From: Pseudodesulfovibrio sp.
GTDB taxonomy: Bacteria; Desulfobacterota; Desulfovibrionia; Desulfovibrionales; Desulfovibrionaceae
Direction of reading: 5' to 3'
Assembly: GCA_022712855.1 (NCBI GenBank)
Contig: JAFLJT010000022.1
Coordinates: 1 to 58,720, forward strand
Length of the DNA: 58,720 nucleotides
Shown here: piece by piece, positions 1-7,522 of the stretch
Layout: every line of letters starts with the position of its first letter
How positions within the stretch are numbered: position 1 is the stretch's first letter
Notes under the pieces: model-generated
The model's database searches: none
Told to the model about the DNA's origin: nothing
The model's input: the letters and a program-made list of their open reading frames with translations, nothing else
Translations under genes and position numbers: made by a program

Positions 1-18
1 CGAGCCTAATACATATAT

Positions 19-60
19 AAAGGGTCACGTCGATATTTTTTGACGTGACCCTTTATTTTT
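19..60 (+). terminator. Rho-independent terminator
   Basis: A perfect 13-bp inverted repeat (19-31 with 42-54) surrounds a 10-nt loop and is followed by ATTTTT, the usual layout of an intrinsic terminator reading rightwards. The gene it would end lies left of the window. On the other strand the stem is followed by a short AT stretch, so it may also stop transcripts leaving the transposase. Confidence 0.75.
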
Positions 61-138
61 GAAAAGCTATTTCACTATATGAAACAAGAAAGGCGAGAGA
101 GTTATCTCACAGATCGCCGCAAATTATCGCGCGGCGCT

Positions 139-870
139 TTATATTGGCGTCATATTTCCCAGGGATTCATGAGGACGATCCTCGTTGTACTCCAGGATGA
201 ACTCTTCTGTAGATTCTCGAACTTCGCTCAAGCTATTGAAGATATAGAAATCCAAGACTTCCTCACGATATGTACGGTTAAAACGCTCAAGATATGAGTT
301 CTGTGTTGGCTTTCCCGGTTGGATGAATTGTAGTTCAACGCCGTGCTGTTCAGCCCAGGCGGCCATGACTGTGCCGATAAATTCTGGGCCATTATCCATT
401 CTGATATTTTCCGGGTATTAACCTCCACGGCCAGAACCTCACGGTTATAGTCGTCAACAGCGTTGAAGGTCCTGAAAGTCCGACCGCTGTAGAGCGTGTC
501 GCGCATAAAATCGATCGACCAGCAAAAGTTAGCCGACAGTGGCTGAGCCAATGCTTTCCGAGCCCTTTGGGGAAGCCGCTTTTTCGCCTTACGCTTCAAA
601 TTCATTTTCAAAAGGCAATACACTCTCCAAACTCGTTTATGGTCCCACGGATGGCCCATGTTTCTTAGCCTGGTAAAAAGTTTGCTAAAGCCTCTGGCGG
701 GCTTCTTTTCTGCCAGTTCAATCAATGCAGTAACAACCTCACTGTCATCGCGAGGATGGGGCTTGTAGGCGTAATAGCTTCGACTGACACCCAAGACTGC
801 ACACGCTTTGCGGATGCTCATTTCATGCTCACAGATTGCGTGAGTCACGAATCCCTTTCGCTGAACTGGC
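139..870 (-). pseudogene. Broken IS3-family (IS407-type) transposase OrfB
   Basis: This is the catalytic half of an IS3-family transposase (rve integrase fold, DDE nuclease). The upstream part holds the helix-turn-helix-like start and the first catalytic Asp (WSIDFM). The downstream part, in another frame from about 399, holds the second Asp (MDNGPEF) and the Glu (YLERFN). At the join near 400-415 the protein goes from EVN straight to PENIRMDNGPE. Relatives have about 20 further residues there, so this looks like a small internal deletion that also shifts the frame, not a single-base error. Asp1 is therefore separated from Asp2 and Glu and the element should be inactive. OrfB has no good start of its own and would be made by -1 frameshifting from OrfA. 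Confidence 0.85.
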
Positions 871-871
871 T

Positions 872-1138
872 TCAGAGCTTTTTTTCAATGACATCCTTGA
901 GCATGGTGTTCTCAAGGCTGAGGTCGGCGAACATTTGCTTAAGCTTACGATTCTCGGCTTCAAGATCTTTCATCCGCTGGATGTCGGACGCCTCCATGCC
1001 ACCGTATTTTGACTTCCACTTGTAGTAAGTGGCGCTACTCACACCGTGCTCCCGACAAACATCAACGACCGTCCTGCCGCCTTCCACGGACTTCAAGATC
1101 TTAACGATCTGATACTCACTGAATTTTGACTTGCGCAT
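872..1138 (-). CDS. IS3-family transposase OrfA (IS407-type)
   Basis: An 88-aa DNA-binding subunit with an N-terminal helix-turn-helix (FSEYQIVKILKSVEGG, then VSSATYYKWKSKYGGME) and a C-terminal leucine-zipper-like coiled coil (LEAENRKLKQMFADLSLEN). This is the hallmark of OrfA in the IS407 group of IS3 elements, where it recognises the terminal repeats and heads the OrfAB fusion. Length and start fit the family. It looks intact, but its partner OrfB carries an internal deletion, so the element is probably dead unless helped in trans. The right inverted repeat probably lies around 1170-1215. I could not find a matching left repeat. Confidence 0.88.
   Translation of the reverse strand: MRKSKFSEYQIVKILKSVEGGRTVVDVCREHGVSSATYYKWKSKYGGMEASDIQRMKDLEAENRKLKQMFADLSLENTMLKDVIEKKL
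878..884 (-). promoter_or_regulatory. Programmed -1 frameshift site, OrfA/OrfB
   Basis: Read on the minus strand, the last OrfA codons are GAA AAA AAG CTC TGA. The heptamer A AAA AAG is a canonical -1 slippery sequence. Slippage gives KKALKPVQRKG and runs on into OrfB, as in other IS3-family elements. OrfA otherwise stops two codons later. Confidence 0.75.
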
Positions 1139-1643
1139 ATGAAACTCCTGCTCCTAGTTTGGAGCAGAAGTCTCTACTTTGCAATGGACCTATTATATGG
1201 GGACTTTATAGGTCGACCTGCTTGTGGAACCGAAGCCACCTCTTTCCTTTCTTTCATATTCCTCTTTTCATCTCGATTTACCTAGTTCTCTCAAACTTTG
1301 GGTTTTCTTGGTGGACTTTCGCTCTGCTGCGAAAATGCGGGTTCAGAGAGCCCTTGTCTCAACCTTGTCAAGCGAAATGTTGAATCAATTTAAGCAAGTT
1401 GCACTTGTGGATTCAAAACTATTCGAAACTAAGACTAATCGCTGAAAAACCAGGGGTAGGCTCCCAAAACCAAAGCGAGAGGGGCGCCGTATCCATGTGG
1501 ACGGCACTCGTTATCGACATAAACATACACTTGGTCCGGCAGACTTCGTTGGATCGAGAACCAAAAGAGTGCTCCTCAACAGCTTGAGCTTCGAGTCTGA
1601 TCTCTAGCTCATCAATGTAGAACCGGCCTTTAAGGAAAATACA
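1139..1643. other. Gap between insertion sequence and lysis cassette
   Basis: About 500 bases with no convincing gene. The right end of the insertion sequence must lie in its first part. From 1446 to 1607 one plus-strand frame is open and basic (it includes EGRRIHVDGTRYRHKH) but begins directly after a TGA and has no start codon or ribosome binding site. It may be the 3' end of a gene cut off by the insertion event. I cannot name its family. Confidence 0.4.
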
Positions 1644-2135
1644 ATGAGTTCAAACACACCACTGATCGATTTTGGGCTGAAATGGCGAGATTTTTTCTGC
1701 CCTATCTTCGACGAATTTTCGTTCAAAGCTTGTGGATCAGCCGTCATTGCTGTGTTGAGCTGGCTTTTGGGGGGTGTCGATCTGGCCTTCAAGGCTCTCG
1801 TGATTCTGTTTTTGGCAGATTATGCCCTAGGATTTTACTGTGCCTGGATGAACCAGAAGGTCAATTCGAGAAAGCTCTGGCGTGGTGTCGGCAAGTTTAT
1901 CTTATACGTAGCGGCCATCATGACCGCTCACATGCTGGATCTTGCTGTGGATGGAGCCATCTCTTGGCTCGATACTCCTGCCCGAGACTTCATGGTTTGC
2001 TACCTCGCCTTGAACGAATTTCTCTCTGTTTCCGAACATTTGGCGAAACTCGGCATGCGGATGCCGCCGTGGCTGTTGTCTCGCCTGAAGGCATATCGCG
2101 ACCAAGTGGACAATGGTGAAGGGGGCTTGAAATGA
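1644..2135 (+). CDS. Phage holin, phi29/Cph1-like (phage_holin_4) type
   Basis: A 163-aa small membrane protein with several hydrophobic segments (about residues 28-42, 45-65 and 85-105), a short polar loop between them (CAWMNQKVNSRKLWRG) and a charged C-terminus. The pattern, with GVGKFILYVAAIMTAHMLD in the middle, fits the toxin-secretion/phage-lysis holin family, which forms inner-membrane lesions that end the lytic cycle. It opens a lysis cassette placed directly before tail genes. Its TGA overlaps the next ATG (ATGA), which suggests coupled translation. Holin calls from topology are less certain than enzyme calls. Confidence 0.75.
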   Translation: MSSNTPLIDFGLKWRDFFCPIFDEFSFKACGSAVIAVLSWLLGGVDLAFKALVILFLADYALGFYCAWMNQKVNSRKLWRGVGKFILYVAAIMTAHMLDLAVDGAISWLDTPARDFMVCYLALNEFLSVSEHLAKLGMRMPPWLLSRLKAYRDQVDNGEGGLK

Positions 2136-2302
2136 AATACCGTCGACTACCTTCCATCCAAGATCGCTTCAACTCGCTTCATGTAGAATGTCGACTATTG
2201 CGGATCGGATTTTCGAGAAAATTCGCCAGATCGGTAGCCCTACTATGGGAGCGCATTTTTCACACAATCATCTACGGCAAAGGAGACTCTTTCCATGGTT
2301 GA
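2132..2302 (+). CDS. Small overlapping ORF in lysis cassette, unknown
   Basis: A 56-codon ORF that starts inside the holin stop (ATGA overlap), has GAAGGGGG shortly upstream, and ends 8 bases into the next gene, so it exactly fills what would otherwise be a 160-base gap. The product is strongly basic (MKYRRLPSIQDRFNS, then RIGFSRKFARSVALLWER) with a short hydrophobic patch near the end. I recognise no family. Overlaps on both sides and a good ribosome binding site favour a real gene, but the size leaves doubt. An accessory lysis protein is possible on context alone. Confidence 0.5.
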   Translation: MKYRRLPSIQDRFNSLHVECRLLRIGFSRKFARSVALLWERIFHTIIYGKGDSFHG

Positions 2303-2696
2303 ACTGACACTCGTTCGCGACAAAATGGATGACCGGGCCTCGCAGGGAAGGCTCTTCGTCAACGACAATTTTTTCTGTTTCACTATTGAGAATCCCTGGT
2401 TCGACAACGTGCCGTTCGAGTCATGCATCCCGGCAGAATCATACCAGTGCGGAAGGACGCTTTCCACCCGTTTTGGCCCCACCTTCGAAGTGATGGGAGT
2501 TGAGGGCCGGTCAAGAATTCTGTTTCATGCAGGGAATAGGACTAAGGACACTAGCGGTTGCATCCTGCTTGGCGAGAAACGGGGCGCGTTGGAAGGCGAT
2601 CCCGCCGTTCTGATCAGCCGCACTGCCGTGCATCTCTTTCTTGAGCGCCTTTGGGGCGTCGATGAATTTTTTCTCGAAATTACGGAAGAGAGTTAG
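2295..2696 (+). CDS. DUF5675 family phage protein
   Basis: A 133-aa soluble protein matching the DUF5675 pattern: an N-terminal strand pair ending in CFTIENPW, a central IPAESYQCG segment, and IRF/LFHAGNRTKDTSGCILLG, in which His, the Thr-Ser pair and Cys are the conserved cluster. This family is common among phage and prophage genes, often near lysis genes. An enzymatic role resembling L,D-transpeptidase folds (His...SxGC) is suggested by the HAGN...SGC layout, but I infer that only from motif shape. No other endolysin is visible in the cassette, so this is the best candidate for a wall-active lysis protein here. Confidence 0.7.
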   Translation: MVELTLVRDKMDDRASQGRLFVNDNFFCFTIENPWFDNVPFESCIPAESYQCGRTLSTRFGPTFEVMGVEGRSRILFHAGNRTKDTSGCILLGEKRGALEGDPAVLISRTAVHLFLERLWGVDEFFLEITEES

Positions 2697-2698
2697 CT

Positions 2699-3118
2699 AT
2701 GCCCATCCCCATTATCGGAGCAATTGCCGGACTGTTGGGTGCGGTTGTTGACGGAGTCAAAGACTCGGTCAAGCGCAAGCAGGAATTGAAGAAGGTAGTC
2801 ATGGAAAATCGCATGCGCCTTGCACGAAGTGATCAGGAGTTTAACCACGAGTGGGAAATGAAACAGCTCGAGAATGCTGGTTGGAAGGATGACGTTCTGT
2901 TCTTCGCTTGGATTGGATTCTTCGTCTGGAGCGGTTTCCGCCCCGAAGACGCTGCCGGGGTGATCAAGGCCTGGGAAATGCTCCCAGATTGGTTCCTGCA
3001 AATAACATTTTGGATTGTCGCCGCTGTACTCGGCGTTAAAAAAATTGGCGATTACCTGCCCGGCGTAATCCGGGGCGTCAAGGACGCTTCCGACCGAGTG
3101 AGCTCGGCAGGAAATTGA
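2699..3118 (+). CDS. 3TM-type holin (GTA_holin_3TM-like)
   Basis: A 139-aa protein with an N-terminal amphipathic or hydrophobic stretch (residues 1-20, IIGAIAGLLGAVVDGVKD), a charged coiled-coil-like middle, a tryptophan-rich hydrophobic segment (DDVLFFAWIGFFVWSGF) and a third one (FLQITFWIVAAVLGVKK). This matches the 3TM holin family first named from gene transfer agents and widespread in prophages. It starts 2 bases after the previous stop, so it belongs to the same transcript. It is the second holin-like gene in the cassette. One of the two may act as antiholin or regulator. Confidence 0.72.
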   Translation: MPIPIIGAIAGLLGAVVDGVKDSVKRKQELKKVVMENRMRLARSDQEFNHEWEMKQLENAGWKDDVLFFAWIGFFVWSGFRPEDAAGVIKAWEMLPDWFLQITFWIVAAVLGVKKIGDYLPGVIRGVKDASDRVSSAGN

Positions 3119-3166
3119 ATAACTGACAGAGGCCCCATGATTTCAACCTCAACTGGAGCGTGAACT

Positions 3167-3676
3167 GTGAGCAAGGAATTTACTCAGGTCCGCATACTGG
3201 CTGCCAATGCACTGACAGCTTCTCAGGAGATCTCGGACGTCGTGGAGGCTGCCTATGGTGGCGGAACTACGCTGACAGTCTTTCGGGAAATGGTGCCCGG
3301 CTTTGCCCCACAGGCCTTGGACCTGCCTGCGGTCGCTTTCCGGCCTTTAGCCCACGGGCAGGAAGCCGACAGGGCCGACCCTCATTCCATCATTCAGATG
3401 ATGGGTGTGGAGGTCTACTTAAACAAGGACGCCAGTTACTCGTCTTCCAACGGTGTGAAGACACTCCCGTCTTCTCCTGTCCTGGATGAACTGACTGGCT
3501 TGGTGGAGCAGGTGATTTTTCAGACCCTGGCCGCCAACGGTTACCCAATGGAGCTCGTTAGTTTCGAGCCCGAAACAGAGGACTGGCCGTATCTTACGGG
3601 AGTCTCAGTAGATTGGCAGACGTATTTGATGAGTTTCGCAAAAGCGAAAATCAGGATTCAACGTATTTTAACTTAG
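3167..3676 (+). CDS. Probable tail terminator/completion protein
   Basis: A 169-aa soluble protein starting at GTG with GGAG upstream. I recognise no strong domain. It sits immediately before the tail tube gene, exactly where lambda-type phages keep the tail terminator (gpU-like), which caps the finished tube. The mixed alpha/beta composition with an N-terminal helix (ALTASQEISDVVEAAYGGG) and a C-terminal strand-rich part is compatible. In a headed phage, head-tail connectors would come before it. Here holins do. The function is inferred from position. Confidence 0.55.
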   Translation: MSKEFTQVRILAANALTASQEISDVVEAAYGGGTTLTVFREMVPGFAPQALDLPAVAFRPLAHGQEADRADPHSIIQMMGVEVYLNKDASYSSSNGVKTLPSSPVLDELTGLVEQVIFQTLAANGYPMELVSFEPETEDWPYLTGVSVDWQTYLMSFAKAKIRIQRILT

Positions 3677-3684
3677 GAGGTTTT

Positions 3685-4842
3685 ATGGCTTTTTCTCAAA
3701 AATTGACCAAGCGTCAGGTGTTCCTTGACAAGATCGAGGCTGTTGCGGGCGAGAATGCCTACCCGGTCCCGGAGGCAGATGCCTGTCTGGCACTTTCCGG
3801 CGCAACCATCACCGCCGAAGGCGAAGTTATCGCCAATGATCGTCTTTCTTCGACCATGTCTCTGGAAGCGCATCAGATCGGCAAAGTTTCCAGCAAGCTC
3901 GAGCGCCGCGTAGAACTGCGTGGCGGCGGCATCACCGGCAGTGCTGTAAGCATGCCTGATTATGACGCCCTGCTGCAGTCCTGCGCCATGGCTCGTACCG
4001 ATATTGAGTCCCTTGCTATCGGTGTTGTTACCGGTGCTTTCGAACGCGGTGAAGTTGTGACCGGCGGTACTTCCGCTGCCACAGCCACTGTTATCGCTGA
4101 GCTTCCCGGTACTCTGCTTATCGAAGCCATCACTGGTACTTTCGATGCAGCCGAGGTCCTGACCGGCGGCACTTCCGCAGCGACGGTTTCCACTACTGCT
4201 ATTGCCGTCACCGGTTACCAGTACATGCCCATGTCCGACCCGGATGCCATGAAGACCATGACTTCCATCTACTACATGGACGGCCACAAGCATGTTCTGA
4301 CCGGTTGTCGTGCAGACTTCTCCATGTCCATTCCCGTCGGCCAGCCCGGCACCCTTACCTTCAATCAGCAGGGCCGTTTCGCCATTCCCGTTGAGGAGGC
4401 CATGCCTACCCCGACTCTGAATACCGCTCTGCCTCCGCTGGCCGTTGAAATGGGTCTGAAAGTCGGTGGCTATTCCCCCATGGGCGTCAATGAGATGACC
4501 CTGGCCATGGCAAACAAGATGACCAAAGATGAGGACATGAACGCTGTTGATGGCCTTGCTGGTTATTACATCTCCGGTCGCCAGCCCGTTGGTACTCTCA
4601 ATCCCAAGTCTGACAGCCTGGACAACTTCAACCCCTGGCAGGAATGGAAGACTGGCAACATGGCTATGCTCTCCTGCGTAATCGGTGCAGCAGCTGGTAA
4701 CCGCGTCTATATCGAGGCACCAAAAATCCAGTACACAACTCCCGCTTACGCCGACCGTGAAGGCGTCATGGGCAGCACTCTGAACTTCGAACTCAAAAAA
4801 GATGTAGCGGGCGACGACGAACTCCGCCTCATCTACTTCTAG
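3685..4842 (+). CDS. Major tail tube protein
   Basis: A 385-aa protein from ATG 3685, preceded by TAGGAGG. The same frame is open upstream, but this is the clear start. Size, position and beta-rich composition fit the phage tail tube subunit that stacks as hexameric rings. Residues about 112-180 contain two copies of a Gly/Thr-rich unit (GEVVTGGTSAATATV and AEVLTGGTSAATVST), which look like an inserted Ig-like or decoration domain exposed on the tube surface. Codon use is smooth and GC-rich, unlike the neighbouring tape measure N-terminus. Confidence 0.8.
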   Translation: MAFSQKLTKRQVFLDKIEAVAGENAYPVPEADACLALSGATITAEGEVIANDRLSSTMSLEAHQIGKVSSKLERRVELRGGGITGSAVSMPDYDALLQSCAMARTDIESLAIGVVTGAFERGEVVTGGTSAATATVIAELPGTLLIEAITGTFDAAEVLTGGTSAATVSTTAIAVTGYQYMPMSDPDAMKTMTSIYYMDGHKHVLTGCRADFSMSIPVGQPGTLTFNQQGRFAIPVEEAMPTPTLNTALPPLAVEMGLKVGGYSPMGVNEMTLAMANKMTKDEDMNAVDGLAGYYISGRQPVGTLNPKSDSLDNFNPWQEWKTGNMAMLSCVIGAAAGNRVYIEAPKIQYTTPAYADREGVMGSTLNFELKKDVAGDDELRLIYF

Positions 4843-4854
4843 GAGGAAATTACA

Positions 4855-5298
4855 GTGGCCGATCAGCGTAACACCTATGAGATTAACGGTACCGTTTACG
4901 AACTGCTCCCCCCCGTATTCGGGGTACTCAGACATGTAAATTTGTTTTGTGATGAAGCCGGAGGCGAAGTCGAAACGGTAGACGATCTGCGCGCTGTCCT
5001 GGCCGATCGAACGGGTGAGTTCGTTGCGGGGTTCATTACTCCACAGGGAACTCACCCAGCAGACCGGGATATGGATGGTATCGCACGAGACATCGACTGG
5101 GCCGCTGACGGCCATATTCCCTTCGAGGTTATCGAGAGTTTTTTCAGTCAGCCGGGCTTCGATCCCGGCAAGATCAAGAGTGCGGGACAGGCGATGCTTG
5201 TTCTGGGCGGGATGATCATGACGGATCGGGCGGCCAAACAGGCCCCCGGTCCTGGAGAGAAGGACGAGAAACAATCGACCGACACGTCTGTCTCCTAA
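4855..5298 (+). CDS. Tail assembly chaperone (lambda gpG-like)
   Basis: A 147-aa acidic protein from GTG, with AGGAGG 6-7 bases upstream, lying between tail tube and tape measure. In siphophages this slot encodes the tail assembly chaperone that coats the tape measure before tube polymerisation. The N-terminus (NTYEINGTVYELLPPVFGVL) is a small beta hairpin, and the C-terminus is low-complexity and charged (APGPGEKDEKQSTDTSVS), typical of the linker before the frameshift in gpG/gpGT pairs. The next open frame begins in the -1 frame without a usual start codon. Confidence 0.7.
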   Translation: MADQRNTYEINGTVYELLPPVFGVLRHVNLFCDEAGGEVETVDDLRAVLADRTGEFVAGFITPQGTHPADRDMDGIARDIDWAADGHIPFEVIESFFSQPGFDPGKIKSAGQAMLVLGGMIMTDRAAKQAPGPGEKDEKQSTDTSVS

Positions 5299-5300
5299 CC

Positions 5301-5555
5301 GGAGGCGACATCCTCAAACGTGACCAGGTTCTGTGGAACTGTGGTTACGCCGAAGCGGGCCTCTACCTAGAGGCCCGCCATCGGGAGGAAATTTTTCAGG
5401 AAGCGGTCCTGGGCGCCCTCGGAGTCGAGTGGCGCCAAAAGGACCGCAAGACGAACCAGGCCGTAGGTGAACACTGCGGCGGAGAAAATGTCGAAGAGTG
5501 CAGGGCCACCTTTGGCAACGCGCTGGAAGTCGTGTGTAGCACGTGCCCGGATTAA
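5301..5555 (+). CDS. T-like -1 frameshift extension of tail chaperone
   Basis: An 84-codon reading frame that has no ATG, GTG or TTG before its core, fills the gap between the chaperone stop and the tape measure, and lies in the -1 frame relative to the chaperone. It encodes a coherent soluble sequence (GDILKRDQVLWNCGYAEAG, then LEARHREEIFQEAVLGALG). Lambda and most siphophages make gpGT from exactly this layout by -1 ribosomal slippage. The C run at 5243-5247 allows tRNA-Pro to re-pair one base back, but no textbook heptamer is present. The alternative is initiation at ATC 5310 behind GGAGG 5301-5305. The start given here is the first codon after the chaperone stop region, not a proven start. 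Confidence 0.6.
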   Translation, partial: GGDILKRDQVLWNCGYAEAGLYLEARHREEIFQEAVLGALGVEWRQKDRKTNQAVGEHCGGENVEECRATFGNALEVVCSTCPD

Positions 5556-5565
5556 GGAGTGAGAA

Positions 5566-7521
5566 ATGGGAAAAATACTACCGACGAAGTTAGATCTCGC
5601 AATGGAAGCCATCACTCGTTTAGGTAAGCTTGACGCAAAAGTTGATCAAATGATGTTGGATGAGGATAAAATCATAACACAGATAATCCATATTATTAAT
5701 AAAGGAGAAGGCGGCGAACTCTCGATAGAAGATGCATACAAAATGGCTGAGGATTACGAGACGAAAACTGGTAATCACCGTCTTGAAGCTCTGAAATCAA
5801 TCGAAATCATGCTTCAAAAAGGCATACGTTCAAAGAAAAACATAATGGATGGCCTTGAAGCGTCTTTTTCAACATCAATTGGATTAAAAACAGATATAGT
5901 AACAGCAACTTCAACATACGCAGAGTCATTTAATGGTAATTTAGGAGAGCTTGAGAAGCTGATGATAGCTGGTGCTTTTACTAAAGAAGAGTTTGAGAAA
6001 CTCTCTATGCATCAAGGCAGTGGAGATTCTGCAGGCTATAGGGGGAATTATCGAAAAATTTTTGACAAAGGGCTGTTCGGCGGTTTGGACAAGACCACTA
6101 TTCAAGGGGATGCTGGGTTATACACAAAAACAGAGAATACAGTACATGAGGCTGTTAGACACTTTAACCTTGGTGGATGGTTAGAACCAGATACGACTCA
6201 AAGGGAGAAAGCCGAAGCCCAATTAGCAGATCTGAAAGATACCAAAAACAGAATTCAGTCTAAATTAGAAGGTCATCTTAGCGAAGGCGAACGGAAAATT
6301 ACAGAGGCTATATTTCAAGAGATAAGCAAGAATATTGATAGCCTGACAATGCTCTTAGAGGACTTAGACCAGGGAGACCGTGAAGCTTCAAAGAGAGCTC
6401 ATGCCAAAGAAACTCAAGCGTTTAAGGGCGGGGATAAACAAGAATCTGTTAGTGAGTCTGTCCAGTCTGAGGTTGCGAAATCAGTTGAGAAGATATCTGC
6501 TTCCTGCCCCTTCGCCGGTAAAAATATTGAAGACATCTGCTTTAAATGCGAGTGCGATTGCAGCGAAAAAGGCGAAGCTCCCAAAGAGGAGTTAAAACCT
6601 AAAGAAGATGTCCCAGAGGAACCAAAAGGGAAATCCACCCTTCCTTCCTCTCCGGAAGCCTTTGCCTCTGGTGGGTCGGCAATGGGCAACCACATCCCGA
6701 CATTTGCCCCTACAGACGGCCAAGGACAGTTGCCATTCATGGGGCTTACCGACCTGTTTACAGGCGAAATTGAAACCTGGACCACTAAATTCGACTTCCT
6801 AAACACATCTGTGTCCAAGATGTTCGGAGGTTGGCAGAAAGACCTTCTTTCCGTCTTCAGCCAGGGCAATTTCTCCATTGAAACTTTTGCCAACAAGCTT
6901 TTGAATCTCTCCGCCAACAACCCTCTTCAGGGATTCTTTGGTCAACTCCAAGGTTACATGAGCAGCCTGTCGAGTATGAACTTCGGCGGCGGCGGAGGCG
7001 GCGGATTCTTGGGGGGGCTCATGAATATCGCGGGATCGGCTATCGGAGCATATTTTGGCTATTCGGCTCCAGTTTCATCTGGTGGGACAGGTGGAGGTGG
7101 AAATAGCGCACCGCCTGTGTCTGGCCACACTATGGTGGCACATGATGGCGGCATTGTAGGAAATATTGCAACAACGCGTTATGCCCCCGCATCCTTATTC
7201 GCCAACGCACCAAAGTTTCATTCTGGCGGCTGGCTTGGCCCCGGTGAACGTCCCATAATCGCCAAGGACGGCGAGCTTATTCTCAATGCGGCGCAACAGA
7301 GAAATGTTGCAGGACGCATGAATGGCAGTATCAACGTGACTGTCCCTGTTATTGTCGAAAATCATTCCAAAGAAAAAGTTCAGTCGCAGGAAGAAACCGG
7401 TCCTGACGGCAAGAAACAGATCCGTATGCTCATTGGTGATGCTGTGAAAAAAGGCATTGCGTCCGGGCAGTTCGATACATCCATGAACCGGGCCTATGGC
7501 CTGTCCAGAAAGGGGTACTAA
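5566..7521 (+). CDS. Tail tape measure protein
   Basis: A 651-aa protein after the chaperone pair, preceded by AAGGAG. The last 180 residues are typical of tape measures: NPLQGFFGQLQGYMSSLSSM, a glycine run near 472, hydrophobic AGSAIGAYFGYSA, then HDGGIVG and FHSGGWLGPGERPIIAKDGE, the conserved C-terminal signature. The first 310 residues are helical and charged. Tape measure length sets tail length and 651 aa would mean a fairly short tail. Two oddities stand out: the N-terminal half (to about 6640) is visibly AT-richer than its neighbours, and residues about 313-340 hold a cysteine cluster (CPFAG, CFKCECDC) rarely seen in this family. Confidence 0.82.
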   Translation: MGKILPTKLDLAMEAITRLGKLDAKVDQMMLDEDKIITQIIHIINKGEGGELSIEDAYKMAEDYETKTGNHRLEALKSIEIMLQKGIRSKKNIMDGLEASFSTSIGLKTDIVTATSTYAESFNGNLGELEKLMIAGAFTKEEFEKLSMHQGSGDSAGYRGNYRKIFDKGLFGGLDKTTIQGDAGLYTKTENTVHEAVRHFNLGGWLEPDTTQREKAEAQLADLKDTKNRIQSKLEGHLSEGERKITEAIFQEISKNIDSLTMLLEDLDQGDREASKRAHAKETQAFKGGDKQESVSESVQSEVAKSVEKISASCPFAGKNIEDICFKCECDCSEKGEAPKEELKPKEDVPEEPKGKSTLPSSPEAFASGGSAMGNHIPTFAPTDGQGQLPFMGLTDLFTGEIETWTTKFDFLNTSVSKMFGGWQKDLLSVFSQGNFSIETFANKLLNLSANNPLQGFFGQLQGYMSSLSSMNFGGGGGGGFLGGLMNIAGSAIGAYFGYSAPVSSGGTGGGGNSAPPVSGHTMVAHDGGIVGNIATTRYAPASLFANAPKFHSGGWLGPGERPIIAKDGELILNAAQQRNVAGRMNGSINVTVPVIVENHSKEKVQSQEETGPDGKKQIRMLIGDAVKKGIASGQFDTSMNRAYGLSRKGY

Positions 7522-7522
7522 T

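Noticed and set aside
3673-5274. Long minus-strand ORF of 533 codons opposite the tail tube gene
   Set aside because: It mirrors the GC-rich tail tube and chaperone genes, has low-complexity His/Gly/Asp content and no ribosome binding site. The plus-strand genes explain the region.
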